In this document: positions 47,175 to 56,660 of the stretch, in pieces
How the letters are laid out: every line of letters begins with the position of its first letter
Numbering within the stretch: the stretch's first letter is position 1
Assembly: GCF_035046485.1 (NCBI RefSeq)
Contig: NC_085136.1
Span: forward strand, 163,057,963-163,121,962
Direction: 5' to 3'
Source of the DNA: Aedes albopictus
Lineage: Eukaryota > Arthropoda > Insecta > Diptera > Culicidae
DNA: 64,000 bases
The notes under the pieces: model-generated
Told to the model about the DNA's origin: nothing
The model's input: only the letters and a program-made list of their open reading frames with translations
Database searches by the model: none
Position numbers and translations under genes: made by a program

Positions 47175-47280
47175 ATTTTTAGTTTGTATTCTGAAATCGA
47201 GTAATAAAGACGTTAATTGTAAATTGTAAAGTTGATTTCTTTTCAAGTCCAGTCCGATTCGCTCCCCAATTCCACCAATA
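47104..47280 (+). repeat. 3' LTR of the degenerate copia element
   Basis: 177 bp, one apparent substitution relative to the 5' LTR, followed directly by the ATTTC duplication. Confidence 0.92.
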
Positions 47281-47285
47281 ATTTC

Positions 47286-48594
47286 CGAATTCCGGAAGAA
47301 ACTCCTGGAGGAATTCCGGAAGGAACTCCTGGAGGAATTCCAGAATGAACCCCTGAATGAACTACTGAATGAATTCCGGAAGGAACTCCTGAAAGAATTC
47401 CGGAAGGAACTCGTGAAGGAATTCCGGAAGGAACTCCTGAAAGAATTCCAGAAGGAACTCCTGAAGGAGATCTGGAAGGAACTCCTGAATGCGATCCGGA
47501 AGGAACTCTTGAAGGAGATACGGAAGGAACTCCTGAAGGAATTCCGGAAAAATTCCTGAAGGAACTCATAGAGGGATTCTTAAAGGAACTACTGAAGGAA
47601 TTCCGGAGAGAACTCCTGGTAAAACATCGGAACTCCTGGAAAAATTAAGGAAGGAACTTCTAAAAGAATTCTAGAAGGAACTCTTGGAGGAATTCCCGAA
47701 AAAAATCCTGAAGATATTCTTGAAGGAAGTGCTGGAGGAATACTCGAAGAAACTGCTAGAGTAATTCCCTATGAATATCCTGTAGGTAATCCCGAAAAAG
47801 TCCTGGAGGAGTTTTCTAAGAACTCCTGAAGGAATTCCGGAAGGAACTTCAGAAAGAATTCCGGAAGGAACTCGTGAAGGAATTCCGGAAGGAACTCGTG
47901 AAGGAATTCCGGAAGGAACTCGTGAAGAAATTCCGGAAGGAACTCCTGAAGGAATTCCGGAAGAAACTCCTGAAGGAATTCCGCAAGGAACTTTAGAAAG
48001 AATTCCAGAAGGAACTCGTGAAGGAATTCCGGAAGGAACTCCTGAAGTAATTCCGGAAGGAACTCCTGAAGGAATTCCGGAAGGAACTCCTGAAGGAATT
48101 CCGGAAGGAACTCCTGAAGGAATTCCGGAAGGAACTCCCGAAGGAATTCTGGAAGGAACTCCCGAAGGAATTTCGGAAGGAACTCCCGAAGGAATTCCGG
48201 ATGGAACTCCCGAAGGAATTCCGGAAGAACTCTTGAAACAATTCCTGACAGAACTCATGGAAGGATTCTTGAAGTAAGTGCGGGAGGAATTCCGGAAAGA
48301 ACTCCTGGAAGAATATCGAAAGGAACTCCTGGAGGGATTCCGGAAGGAACTTCTGGAGACATAGTGGAAGAAACTTCTGAAAGAATTCCGGAAGGAAGTT
48401 CTTAAAGAATTCTGGAAGGAACTCTTGGAGGAATTCCCGAAAAAAATTCAGGAGATATTTTTGAAGGAACTACTGGAGAAATTCTTGAAGGAATCACTAG
48501 ACTAGAGGGATACCCGATAGAACTCTTGGAGTTATTCGCTAAGAAAATTCTGCAGGAAATCCCTAAGAAATCATGGAACAATTTACTTAGAACA
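47286..48594. repeat. Reversed-orientation GGAATTCC minisatellite
   Basis: Degenerate to fairly regular 24-bp units (GGAACTCCTGAAGGAATTCC). The minus-strand frame of repeated SGVPSGIP residues (47671-48258) is repeat-derived. Confidence 0.85.
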
Positions 48595-48695
48595 GATGGA
48601 GAAATTCCGGTGGGTGGAAGCTCAGGTAAAATATTATCTCCTGGGCGCCCATTAAAAACACCACCCCCGGCGAAGACTGGCGCTCGAGCCTAGCT

Positions 48696-50674
48696 ATTTA
48701 TTTATTTATTTATTTATTTATTTATTCGTCAACAGGTTAAAATACAAACCCCAATGACATGTACGCCCATCTTACTTTAACACAATACATTCTTAAATCT
48801 ATTATTATTTACTACACGAGAAACACTAAAGTCGAAAACATCGTAACATTGATTAAAAACGCGGCACATACTCTGTAAAGGCTCATTTTGTCCATAATTA
48901 GTTCTAGCGGGACGAATGTACAGAAAATTATGAAAACGAAGACTACGACTAGGGACATGAATTCCAACTTGTTCAAGAAGAGAAGCACAACTAACATCAC
49001 CTTGTAATAGGTCGGCTATGAAGCAAGCTTTCGCAACACTTCTTCTAGATTGAAGTAGCTCAAGGCGAATCAACTTGCAACGACTTTCGTAGCTAGGGAG
49101 ATTGTAAGGATCCTGCCAACCTAGGTGCCGTAGCGCAAAGCGGATAAATTTGCGCTGAATAGCCTCAATACGCAGAATTTGGTTCTGGTAAAAAGGGGCC
49201 CATACAACAGAACAATATTCAAGGATCGGTCGAACCAGCGAACAATAAAGTGACTTCAGACAATATACGTCTTTGAACTTTTTTGCAAACCTAAATACAA
49301 AGCCCAACTGTGAGGATGCCTTAGAAACGATATAAGCGACATGATCCTTGAAATCAAGTTTAGCATCCATCATAACACCCAGATCCTTTACAGTAGTTTG
49401 CCGCTTTAAATAGGTGTCATCCAGGCAGTAGTCATGATGTAAAAGTGATCGTTTTCGTCCAAACGAGATGACTGAGCATTTCGTTACATTCAACACCATC
49501 CGGTTTAGGCGGCACCAGTCAGCGAATGCTTCAAGTTGTTGCTGAAGATAACTGGTGTCCCGATGTCCGTGGATAACGTAGTAAAGCTTCAGGTCATCAG
49601 CATATGATAGATTGAAGCATTCCAAGATAGAGTTGACGTCGTTCATGTACAGAAGGAACAAGAACGGACCTAGATGGCTGCCCTGAGGAACACCAGAGGT
49701 AACGGTAAAGGGAGATGATTCGTGATCACCTATCTTGACGGACATTGTGCGACCAACTAGATACGAACGTAACCAGGCAAGTACGTTGTTCTTAATGCCT
49801 AGCTTGTCGAATTTGGCAAGAGCAATTTCGTGATTCATTTTATCGAACGCAGCAGAGAGATCTGTATATATCGCATCAACTTGGTGCCCCTTTTCAATTT
49901 CTTGTGTGATAAACGAAGTGAATGTTACCAAGTTAGTGCTTGTAGACCGTTTGGCCATGAACCCGTGTTGATTGGGCGAAATATGCTGGCTGAGGGATTG
50001 GGTCAAATGCTCCAGGACAACGATTTCAAATAGCTTGGACGTAGCACTCAAAGCAGCGATTCCCCTATAGTTAGATACTGTTTGTTTGCAACCTTTTTTA
50101 TGGACGGGGAATACAAAAGAGTCCTTCCAGCAGTCAGGAAAAACGCCTGTTGATAGTGAGATATCGAAAACCGTAGCTAGTGGTGCTGCGATCGCGCTGG
50201 CACATCGCTTCAATACCAAGGATGGAATATTATCCGGGCCACATCCCGTCGAAGATTTCAAACTCACCAACGCTGAAAGCACTGTGTCAGGAGTAACTGT
50301 AAGTTGTGAAGCAGTAGAGGAGACATGTGGAACATTTTGAACAGCCGCGGCAATGTCGGAGTTATCAACTACCTCGTTGGAGAAAACGCTACTAAACTGA
50401 GACCGAAACAACTCAGCAATTTCTGGTGTTGAATTGACTTCCAATACGCCGTTGGTCATGGTGGTGGGTAGTCCTGATTGTTTTCGTTGGTCATTCATGT
50501 AGCGCCAGAAGCTTCTAGGGTCGGATCGAAGACGATTTTGAGTTTCCACCAAATGCGCTAGGTACAGCTGGTTGTTCAGCCTGGAATACTGCTCGTTGAT
50601 CCTTGAATAGGCGGCTCTTGTCGAATCTGTACGATTTAGCACTGTAGTTGGAGGAAATGCCAATGCAGAACCCG
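48696..50674 (-). mobile_element. 5'-truncated Jockey/CR1-type LINE nested in the RTE
   Basis: A minus-strand LINE fragment: RT frame, short 3' UTR and an (AAAT)n tail (plus-strand ATTT run 48696-48725). TAGCT occurs on both sides (48691-48695 and 50675-50679), a plausible short target duplication; removing the fragment joins RTE leader sequence on both sides. The endonuclease and ORF1 are absent, so it is truncated at the 5' end, typical of target-primed insertion. Confidence 0.75.
48777..50663 (-). CDS. LINE reverse transcriptase (partial ORF2)
   Basis: A 628-residue open frame, N-terminally incomplete; the first codon in the frame is TTG, and no native start is expected because of the truncation. 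RT blocks: SLKSSTGCGPDNIPSLVLK (about 153), PVHKKGCKQTVSNYRGIA, GFMAKRSTSTNLV, IYTDLSAAFDKMNH, SGVPQGSHLGPFLF and the catalytic YADD at about 354-357. Then a thumb/C-terminal region with KCSVISFGRK, LEYCSVVWAPFYQNQILRIE and AIQRKFIRFALR, a pattern common in Jockey, CR1 and related insect LINEs. No internal stop or frameshift. The upstream endonuclease is missing, so the protein could not act alone. Confidence 0.88.
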   Translation of the reverse strand: MAFPPTTVLNRTDSTRAAYSRINEQYSRLNNQLYLAHLVETQNRLRSDPRSFWRYMNDQRKQSGLPTTMTNGVLEVNSTPEIAELFRSQFSSVFSNEVVDNSDIAAAVQNVPHVSSTASQLTVTPDTVLSALVSLKSSTGCGPDNIPSLVLKRCASAIAAPLATVFDISLSTGVFPDCWKDSFVFPVHKKGCKQTVSNYRGIAALSATSKLFEIVVLEHLTQSLSQHISPNQHGFMAKRSTSTNLVTFTSFITQEIEKGHQVDAIYTDLSAAFDKMNHEIALAKFDKLGIKNNVLAWLRSYLVGRTMSVKIGDHESSPFTVTSGVPQGSHLGPFLFLLYMNDVNSILECFNLSYADDLKLYYVIHGHRDTSYLQQQLEAFADWCRLNRMVLNVTKCSVISFGRKRSLLHHDYCLDDTYLKRQTTVKDLGVMMDAKLDFKDHVAYIVSKASSQLGFVFRFAKKFKDVYCLKSLYCSLVRPILEYCSVVWAPFYQNQILRIEAIQRKFIRFALRHLGWQDPYNLPSYESRCKLIRLELLQSRRSVAKACFIADLLQGDVSCASLLEQVGIHVPSRSLRFHNFLYIRPARTNYGQNEPLQSMCRVFNQCYDVFDFSVSRVVNNNRFKNVLC

Positions 50675-50838
50675 TAGCTTCCGGGAAGGTAAGCCCAGCT
50701 CCCTGGGTTAGTGGGTTGGTGTCAGGCCCTGCGAGCCAGCCGTAAAAAAGACTAGCACCGGAAAATCAACAAGAGAAGAATGCGAACCGATACCAATGGC
50801 GACGACCACAGCGACGAAAAGGGACTTGCGATTGGAAG

Positions 50839-50990
50839 CTCGGTACGTGGAACTGCAGATCTCTCAACTTCATCGGGAGCACCCGCATACTCGCCGATAT
50901 ACTGAAGGACCGCGGGTTCGGAATCGTAGCGCTGCAGGAGGTGTGTTGGACAGGATCTATGGTGCGAACGTTTAGAGGTAATCATCGTAA
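50839..50990 (+). pseudogene. N-terminal endonuclease part of RTE ORF (out of frame)
   Basis: In frame 1 the sequence reads LGTWNCRSLNF (50839 on) and IVALQEVCW (50926 on), the first two conserved blocks of apurinic-type endonucleases, including the catalytic Glu. The downstream main frame is offset by one. The cause is visible: ACGTTTAGAGGTAATCAT occurs twice (50968-50985 and 50999-51016) with a 31-bp offset, a tandem duplication that shifts the frame. Confidence 0.8.
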
Positions 50991-50992
50991 TC

Positions 50993-53779
50993 ATGCGTAC
51001 GTTTAGAGGTAATCATACCATCTACCAGAGTTGCGGCAACACACGTGAGCTGGGAACAGCTTTTATAGTGATGGGCGACATGCAGAGGCGCGTGATCGGT
51101 TGGTGGCCGATCGACGAAAGAATGTGCAGGTTGAGGATCAAGGGCCGATTCTTCAACATTAGCATAATAAACGTGCACAGCCCTCACTCCGGAAGCACTG
51201 ATGATGACAAAGACGCATTTTACGCGCAGCTGGAACGCGAGTACGACCGCTGCCCAAACCACGACGTCAAGATCATCATAGGGGATCTAAACGCTCAGGT
51301 AGGCCAGGAGGAGGAATTCAGACCGACGATTGGAAAGTTCAGCGCCCACCAGCTGACGAACGAAAATGGCCTACGCCTCATCGATTTCGCCGCCTCCAAG
51401 AACATGGCCATTCGTAGCACCTTCTTCCAGCACAGCCTCCCGTATCGTTACACCTGGAGATCACCACAACAAACGGAATCGCAAATCGACCACGTTCTGA
51501 TTGATGGACGGCACTTCTCCGACATTATCGACGTCAGGACCTATCGTGGCGCTAATATCGACTCCGATCACTACCTGGTGATGGTTAAACTGCGCCCAAA
51601 ACTCTCCGTTATTAACAACGTACATTACCGGCGGCCGCCCCGGTACGATCTAGAGCGACTGAAGCAACCGGATGTCGCCACCGCATACGCGCAGAATCTC
51701 GAGGCAGCGTTGCCGGACGAGAGTGTGCTCGATGTGGCCCCTCTAGAGGACTGCTGGAGTACAATCAAAGCAGCCATCAACAACGCAGCTGAGAGCGCTA
51801 TCGGGTACGTAGAACGGAGTCGACGAAACGATTGGTTTGACGAGGAGTGCAGAGCGGTTCTGGAGGAGAAGGATGCAGCGCGGGCGGTAATGCTGCAGCA
51901 TGGAACCCGACAGAATGTGGAGCGATACAGACAGAAGCGGAAGCAGCAGATCCGTCTCTTCCGGGAGAAAAAGCGCCGCCTGGAAGAAGCGGAGTGCGAG
52001 GAAATGGAACTGCTGTGCCGTTCACAGGAAACACGCAAGTTCTACCAGAAGCTCAACGCATCCCGCAAAGGCTACGTGCCGCAAGCCGAAATCTGCAGGG
52101 ATAAGGACGGGAGCCTCCTGACGGACAAACGTGAGGTGATCGAAAGGTGGAAGCAGCACTTCGACGAGTACCTGAATGGCGAAGAGAATGTAGGCACGGA
52201 TGACCAAGGCAGCGGAGGAAATGACTATGTTGGTGCAGCAGAGGACGGGAACGAACCAACTCCCACGCTGAGGGAAGTTAAGGATGCCATCCACCAGCTC
52301 AAAAACAACAAAGCGGCTGGTAAGGACGGTATCGCAGCGGAACTCATCAAGATGGGCCCGGAAAAGTTGGCCACCTGTCTGCACCAGTTAGTAGTCAAGA
52401 TCTGGGAAACCGAACAGCTACCGGAGGAGTGGAAGGAAGGGATAATCTGTCCCATCCACAAGAAAGGCGACAAGTTAATGTGTGAGAACTTTCGAGCGAT
52501 CACCATTTTGAATGCCGCCTACAAAGTGCTATCCCAGATCATCTTCCGTCGTCTTTCACCTAAAGTAAATGAGTTCGTGGGAAGTTACCAAGCCGGCTTC
52601 ATCGACGGCCGGTCGACAACGGACCAGATCTTCACCGTACGGCAAATCCTCCAGAAATGCCGTGAATACCAGGTCCCAACGCATCACCTGTTCATCGACT
52701 TCAAAGCGGCATACGACAGTATCGACCGCACAGAGCTATGGAAAATTATGGACGAGAACAGCTTTCCCGGGAAGCTGACTAGACTGATAAGAGCAACGAT
52801 GGACGGTGTGCAGAACAGCGTAAGGATTTCGGGTGAACTATCCAGTTCATTTGAATCTCGACGGGGACTACGACAAGGTGATGGACTTTCCTGCCTACTA
52901 TTCAACATCGCCCTGGAAGGTGTTATGCGACGAGCCGGGCTCAACAGCCGGGGTACGATCTTCACGAAATCCAGCCAATTTGTCTGTTTTGCGGATGACA
53001 TGGATATTATTGCCAGAACATTTGGAACGGTGGCAGAACTGTACACCCGCCTGAAACGTGAAGCAGCAAAGGTCGGACTGGTGGTGAATGCGGCTAAGAC
53101 AAAGTACATGCTGGTAGGTGGGACTGAGCGAGACAGGACAAGCCTTGGCAGCAATGTTACGATAGACGGGGATACTTTCGAGGTGGTAGAAGAATTCGTC
53201 TACCTCGGTTCCTTGCTAACGGCTGACAATAACGTGAGCCGTGAAATACGAAGGCGCATCATCAGTGGAAGTCGTGCCTACTATGGGCTCCAGAAGAAAC
53301 TGCGGTTAAAAAAGATTCACCCCCGCACCAAATGTACCATGTACAAGACGTTAATAAGACCGGTGGTTCTCTACGGACACGAGACATGGACGATGCTCGA
53401 GGAGGACCTGCAAGCACTCGGAGTTTTCGAGCGACGGGTGCTAAGGACGATCTTCGGCGGTGTGCAGGAGAACGGTGTGTGGCGGAGAAAAATGAACCAC
53501 GAGCTCGCTGCACTTTACGGCGAACCCAGCATCCAGAAGGTGGCCAAAGCCGGAAGGATACGGTGGGCAGGGCATGTTGCAAGAATGCCGGACAACATCC
53601 CTGCAAAGCTGGTGTTTGCAACTGATCCGGTTGGCACAAGAAGGCGTGGAGCGCAGAGAGCACGATGGGCGGACCAGGTGGAGCGTGATCTGGCGAGTGT
53701 TGGGCGTGACCGAGGATGGAGAGCTGCAGCTGCAAATCGAGTATTATGGCGGCAAATTGTTGATTCAGTATTATCATGA
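50993..53779 (+). CDS. RTE endonuclease-reverse transcriptase (5' shifted)
   Basis: A 928-residue open frame lacking only the endonuclease N-terminus. Endonuclease: IIGDLNAQVG (about 95-104), ESQIDHVLID (about 162), DSDHYLVM (about 190; catalytic SDH). Linker about 205-400. RT: NNKAAGKDGIAAELIK (about 437), HKKGDKLMCENFRAITILN, GFIDGRSTTDQIF, FIDFKAAYDS, GLRQGDGLSCLLFN, and the catalytic FADD at about 666-669. C-terminal domain: HETWTMLEEDLQAL, RWAGHVARMP and a basic RRRGAQRARW segment. All RT motifs look intact, but the 31-bp duplication at the 5' side prevents a full-length protein. The ATG at 50993 lies within the duplicated segment and is not the native start. Confidence 0.88.
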   Translation: MRTFRGNHTIYQSCGNTRELGTAFIVMGDMQRRVIGWWPIDERMCRLRIKGRFFNISIINVHSPHSGSTDDDKDAFYAQLEREYDRCPNHDVKIIIGDLNAQVGQEEEFRPTIGKFSAHQLTNENGLRLIDFAASKNMAIRSTFFQHSLPYRYTWRSPQQTESQIDHVLIDGRHFSDIIDVRTYRGANIDSDHYLVMVKLRPKLSVINNVHYRRPPRYDLERLKQPDVATAYAQNLEAALPDESVLDVAPLEDCWSTIKAAINNAAESAIGYVERSRRNDWFDEECRAVLEEKDAARAVMLQHGTRQNVERYRQKRKQQIRLFREKKRRLEEAECEEMELLCRSQETRKFYQKLNASRKGYVPQAEICRDKDGSLLTDKREVIERWKQHFDEYLNGEENVGTDDQGSGGNDYVGAAEDGNEPTPTLREVKDAIHQLKNNKAAGKDGIAAELIKMGPEKLATCLHQLVVKIWETEQLPEEWKEGIICPIHKKGDKLMCENFRAITILNAAYKVLSQIIFRRLSPKVNEFVGSYQAGFIDGRSTTDQIFTVRQILQKCREYQVPTHHLFIDFKAAYDSIDRTELWKIMDENSFPGKLTRLIRATMDGVQNSVRISGELSSSFESRRGLRQGDGLSCLLFNIALEGVMRRAGLNSRGTIFTKSSQFVCFADDMDIIARTFGTVAELYTRLKREAAKVGLVVNAAKTKYMLVGGTERDRTSLGSNVTIDGDTFEVVEEFVYLGSLLTADNNVSREIRRRIISGSRAYYGLQKKLRLKKIHPRTKCTMYKTLIRPVVLYGHETWTMLEEDLQALGVFERRVLRTIFGGVQENGVWRRKMNHELAALYGEPSIQKVAKAGRIRWAGHVARMPDNIPAKLVFATDPVGTRRRGAQRARWADQVERDLASVGRDRGWRAAAANRVLWRQIVDSVLS

Positions 53780-53828
53780 ATTTGATGTGAACTAAATAAA
53801 TGAAATGAAATAAGATGGAGAAATTCCC

Positions 53829-56660
53829 TAAGAATCCCCCTGCCGGAAGGAACTCCTGCAGGAATTCCGGAAGGAACTCGTGGTGGAATCCCCAAAATAA
53901 CTCCTTAAAAAAATTCTTGAAGGAACTACTGGAGGAATACTTGAAGAAACACCTGGAGTAATTACCTAAGAAAATCCTGTAGGAAATCCCGAAGAAATTC
54001 CCTAAGAACACCTGAAGAAATTCCCGAATTCCGGAAGAAACTCCTGGAAGAATTTCGGAAGGAACACCTGGAAGAATTCCGGAAGGAACTCTTGGAGGAC
54101 GTTCGGAAGGAACTCCTGGAGGAATTCCAAAAGGAACTCCGGAAGGATCTCCTGAAAGAATTCCGAAAGGAACTTCTGGTGGAATTCCGGAAGGAACGCT
54201 TAGAGGCATTCCGAAAGGAACTCCTGAGAGAATTGTGGAAGGAATTCCAGAAGGAACTCCTGAAGGAATTCCGGAAGGAACTTCTGAAGGAATTCCGGAA
54301 GGGACTCCTGAAGGAATTCCGGAAGGAACTCCTGAAGGAATTCCGGAAGGAACTCCTGAAGGAATTCCGGAAGGAACTCCTGAAGGAATTCCGGAAGGAA
54401 CTCCTGAAGGAATTCCGGAAGCAACTCCTGAAGAAATTCCAGAAGGAACTCCTGAAGGAATTCCGGAAGGAACTTCTGAAAGAATTCCGGAAGGAACTCC
54501 TGAAGGAATTCCGGAAGGAACTCCTGAAGGAATTCCGGAAGGGACTCCAGAAGGAATTCCGGAAGAACTCTTGGAACAATTCCTAAAGGAACTCATGGAG
54601 GGACTCTTGAAGGAACTGCTGAAGGAATTCCGGAAAGAACGCCTGAAAGAATATCGGAAGCAACTCCTGAAGGAATTCCGGAAGGAACTTCTAGAAAAAT
54701 TGTGGAAGGAACTTCTGAAACAATTCTGGAAAAAACTCTTAGAGGAATTCCCGAAAAAAATCCTGGAGATATTCTTGAAGGAACAACTGGAGGAATACCA
54801 GAAAGATCTCCTGGAGTAATTCCCTATGAAAATCCTGTAGGAAATCCCGAAGAAGTCCTGGAGATATTTTCTAAGAACACCTGGAAAAATTCCCGAATTC
54901 CGGAAGGAACTCTTGGAAGAATTTCGGAAGGAACCCTTGGGGGAAATCCGGAAGGAACTCCTGGACTTATTCCCTAAGAAAATTCTGCAAGAAATCCCAA
55001 AGAAAACATGAAAAAGAAGAAATTCTCTAGGATCACCTGGAGAAATTCCCGAATTCAGAAGGAACTCCTGGAAGAATTCGGAATGAACTTGTGAAGGAAT
55101 TCTGGAAAAAACTCATGAAGGACATCCTGGGGTAATTTCCCAAGAAACTGCTGATGGAATTCTGAAAAAAAAACTGGAGGAGTTTATGAAGGAACTCCCA
55201 GAGGAATTCCCGAAGAAACTACTTAAGAAACTCCTGGAGAAATTCCCTAAGGAAGTTTCGCAGAGCTCCTGTAGGAATTGCCGAAGAATTTTGCAAGGGA
55301 ATCCCGTAGGAATTCTTGAAGGACTCCTGTAAGAATTCCCGAAGAGTTCATGACGAAGTTCCACAGAGTTCTCGAGTAAATCCCGCAGAACTCCTTGAGC
55401 AATTTCCGAAGCAACTAGTAGAGAAATTTTTAAAGGTACCCCCGAAAAAATCCTAACAAACTTTTGGTGGAGCTCCAGAAAAACTCATGGAGAAGTTCCT
55501 GAAGAAACTCCTGAATAAATTTCCAATGGAACTACTGAAGAAATTCTCGAAGAAACTCCCCAATGAATTCCTCTTGGAATTTCCTAACAAAAAACTCGTG
55601 AAGAAACTTCTGATGGAACTCATGGGGGAATTCCTGGCAGAAGCTCCGAGAAAAATTGTGGAAGAAATCCTGTAGGATTTCTCGCAAAATTCCTGTAGAA
55701 ATTCCCGGAGAAACTTCTGAAGAGTTTGATTTGAAGATTCCCGAAGAAAGTCGGAATCCCTCGTAGGAATTTGTACAGTTTTGATGACATCAATTTCCTG
55801 GATGTGTTACCGAAGAAATTCCTGAAGGAATTCTCGAAGACCTCCTGGAGTAATCCCCTAAGAAAATCTTACCCGAAGAAATATCGAAGAACTCCTTGAA
55901 GAAGTTTCACAGAGCTCCTGGAGGAATTCCCGGAGATTTCATGGAAAAATTGCTATTAGAGCGCAGACCTGGAATAATTGTAGTTTTTTTTTTAAATTTC
56001 CGTGGGCATTCCTGGAGCCATTCCCGAAAAAAATCCTGAAGGATTCCTGCAGAAGCTCCTCTAAGAATTCCCGAAGGAACTGCTGGTAAAATTTCCGAAC
56101 AAACTGTTACAGGAAGCCCCTGAGAAATTCCTGGAAGTATTCCCGATGAACTCCAGGAGGAATTTCCAAGGTAACTCCTGGATAAATTTTAAAATAAAAT
56201 CCATATTCAAAAGAACTTCTCTAGCAATTCCCGAAAAAAATCTTTGAGAACTTCCCGAAGAAATTCCTGTAGGAATTCCCGAAGAAACTACTGGAACGAT
56301 TTTCGAAGAAACTATTTGACAAATTTTCTAAGATAATCCTGAAGTAAGTCAGAATGAACTCTTGGTAGATGCGCATAAGGAACTCCTGTATAATTACAAA
56401 AAATATGTCCTGAAAAATCTTCTGGTGCTTTTCCCAAGGAACTGCTGGAATAATAATTATTATTGAAAGAACCCTTGGACGAATCCTCGAAGAAGTTCTG
56501 GAAAAATTCCCAAAGAAACTCCTGAAGGAATTTCAGATGGAAATCACGAAGGCATTGCCGAAGAAACAACTGAAGGAATTGAAGATATTCTTGCAGGAAT
56601 TTCCGTGGAAACTACTACAGATATTCCCGAAGGAACTCTAAATAAGGAAGTATAAACTTC
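53829..56660. repeat. Reversed-orientation GGAATTCC minisatellite
   Basis: Fairly regular GGAACTCCTGAAGGAATTCC units (54230-54590 best preserved), decaying rightward into scattered GAATTCC and CTCCTG words by 55400-56650. Open frames on both strands here are repeat-derived; the 444-codon minus-strand frame at 53262-54596 also runs antisense over the RTE 3' end. Confidence 0.85.

Larger units (their letters stand above)
42972..47280 (+). mobile_element. Degenerate Ty1/copia LTR retrotransposon
   Basis: A full-length element on the plus strand. LTRs of 177 bp (42972-43148, 47104-47280) start TGTCGAG, end CCAATA and differ at one position by my reading (GAAGAAG versus GAAGCAG). The target duplication is ATTTC (42967-42971, 47281-47285). 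The primer-binding site GGTTATGGGC (43149-43158) abuts the 5' LTR and the purine tract AGAGGAGGAG (47094-47103) abuts the 3' LTR. The gag-pol region is broken in several places (see the pseudogene entry). It differs in sequence from the minus-strand copia element, so it is a separate family. Confidence 0.93.
48609..53814 (+). mobile_element. RTE-clade non-LTR retrotransposon (interrupted)
   Basis: A plus-strand element with apurinic-type endonuclease and reverse transcriptase in one frame family. The 3' end carries short AAATGAAATGAAATAA repeats. It is flanked by the 14-bp duplication GATGGAGAAATTCC at 48595-48608 and 53815-53828. Its 5' leader begins at 48609 and is interrupted at 48696-50674 by a minus-strand LINE. 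The coding part resumes near 50790. RTE-type features are the lack of a separate long ORF1, the LGTWNCRSL endonuclease start, and a C-terminal GHVARM...RRRGAQRARW domain. JAM1 of Aedes belongs to this clade; I cannot confirm identity. Confidence 0.8.

Noticed and set aside
53262..54596. 444-codon minus-strand protein rich in SGVPSGIP
   Set aside because: Its N-terminal part is minisatellite and its C-terminal part is antisense to the RTE reverse transcriptase gene.
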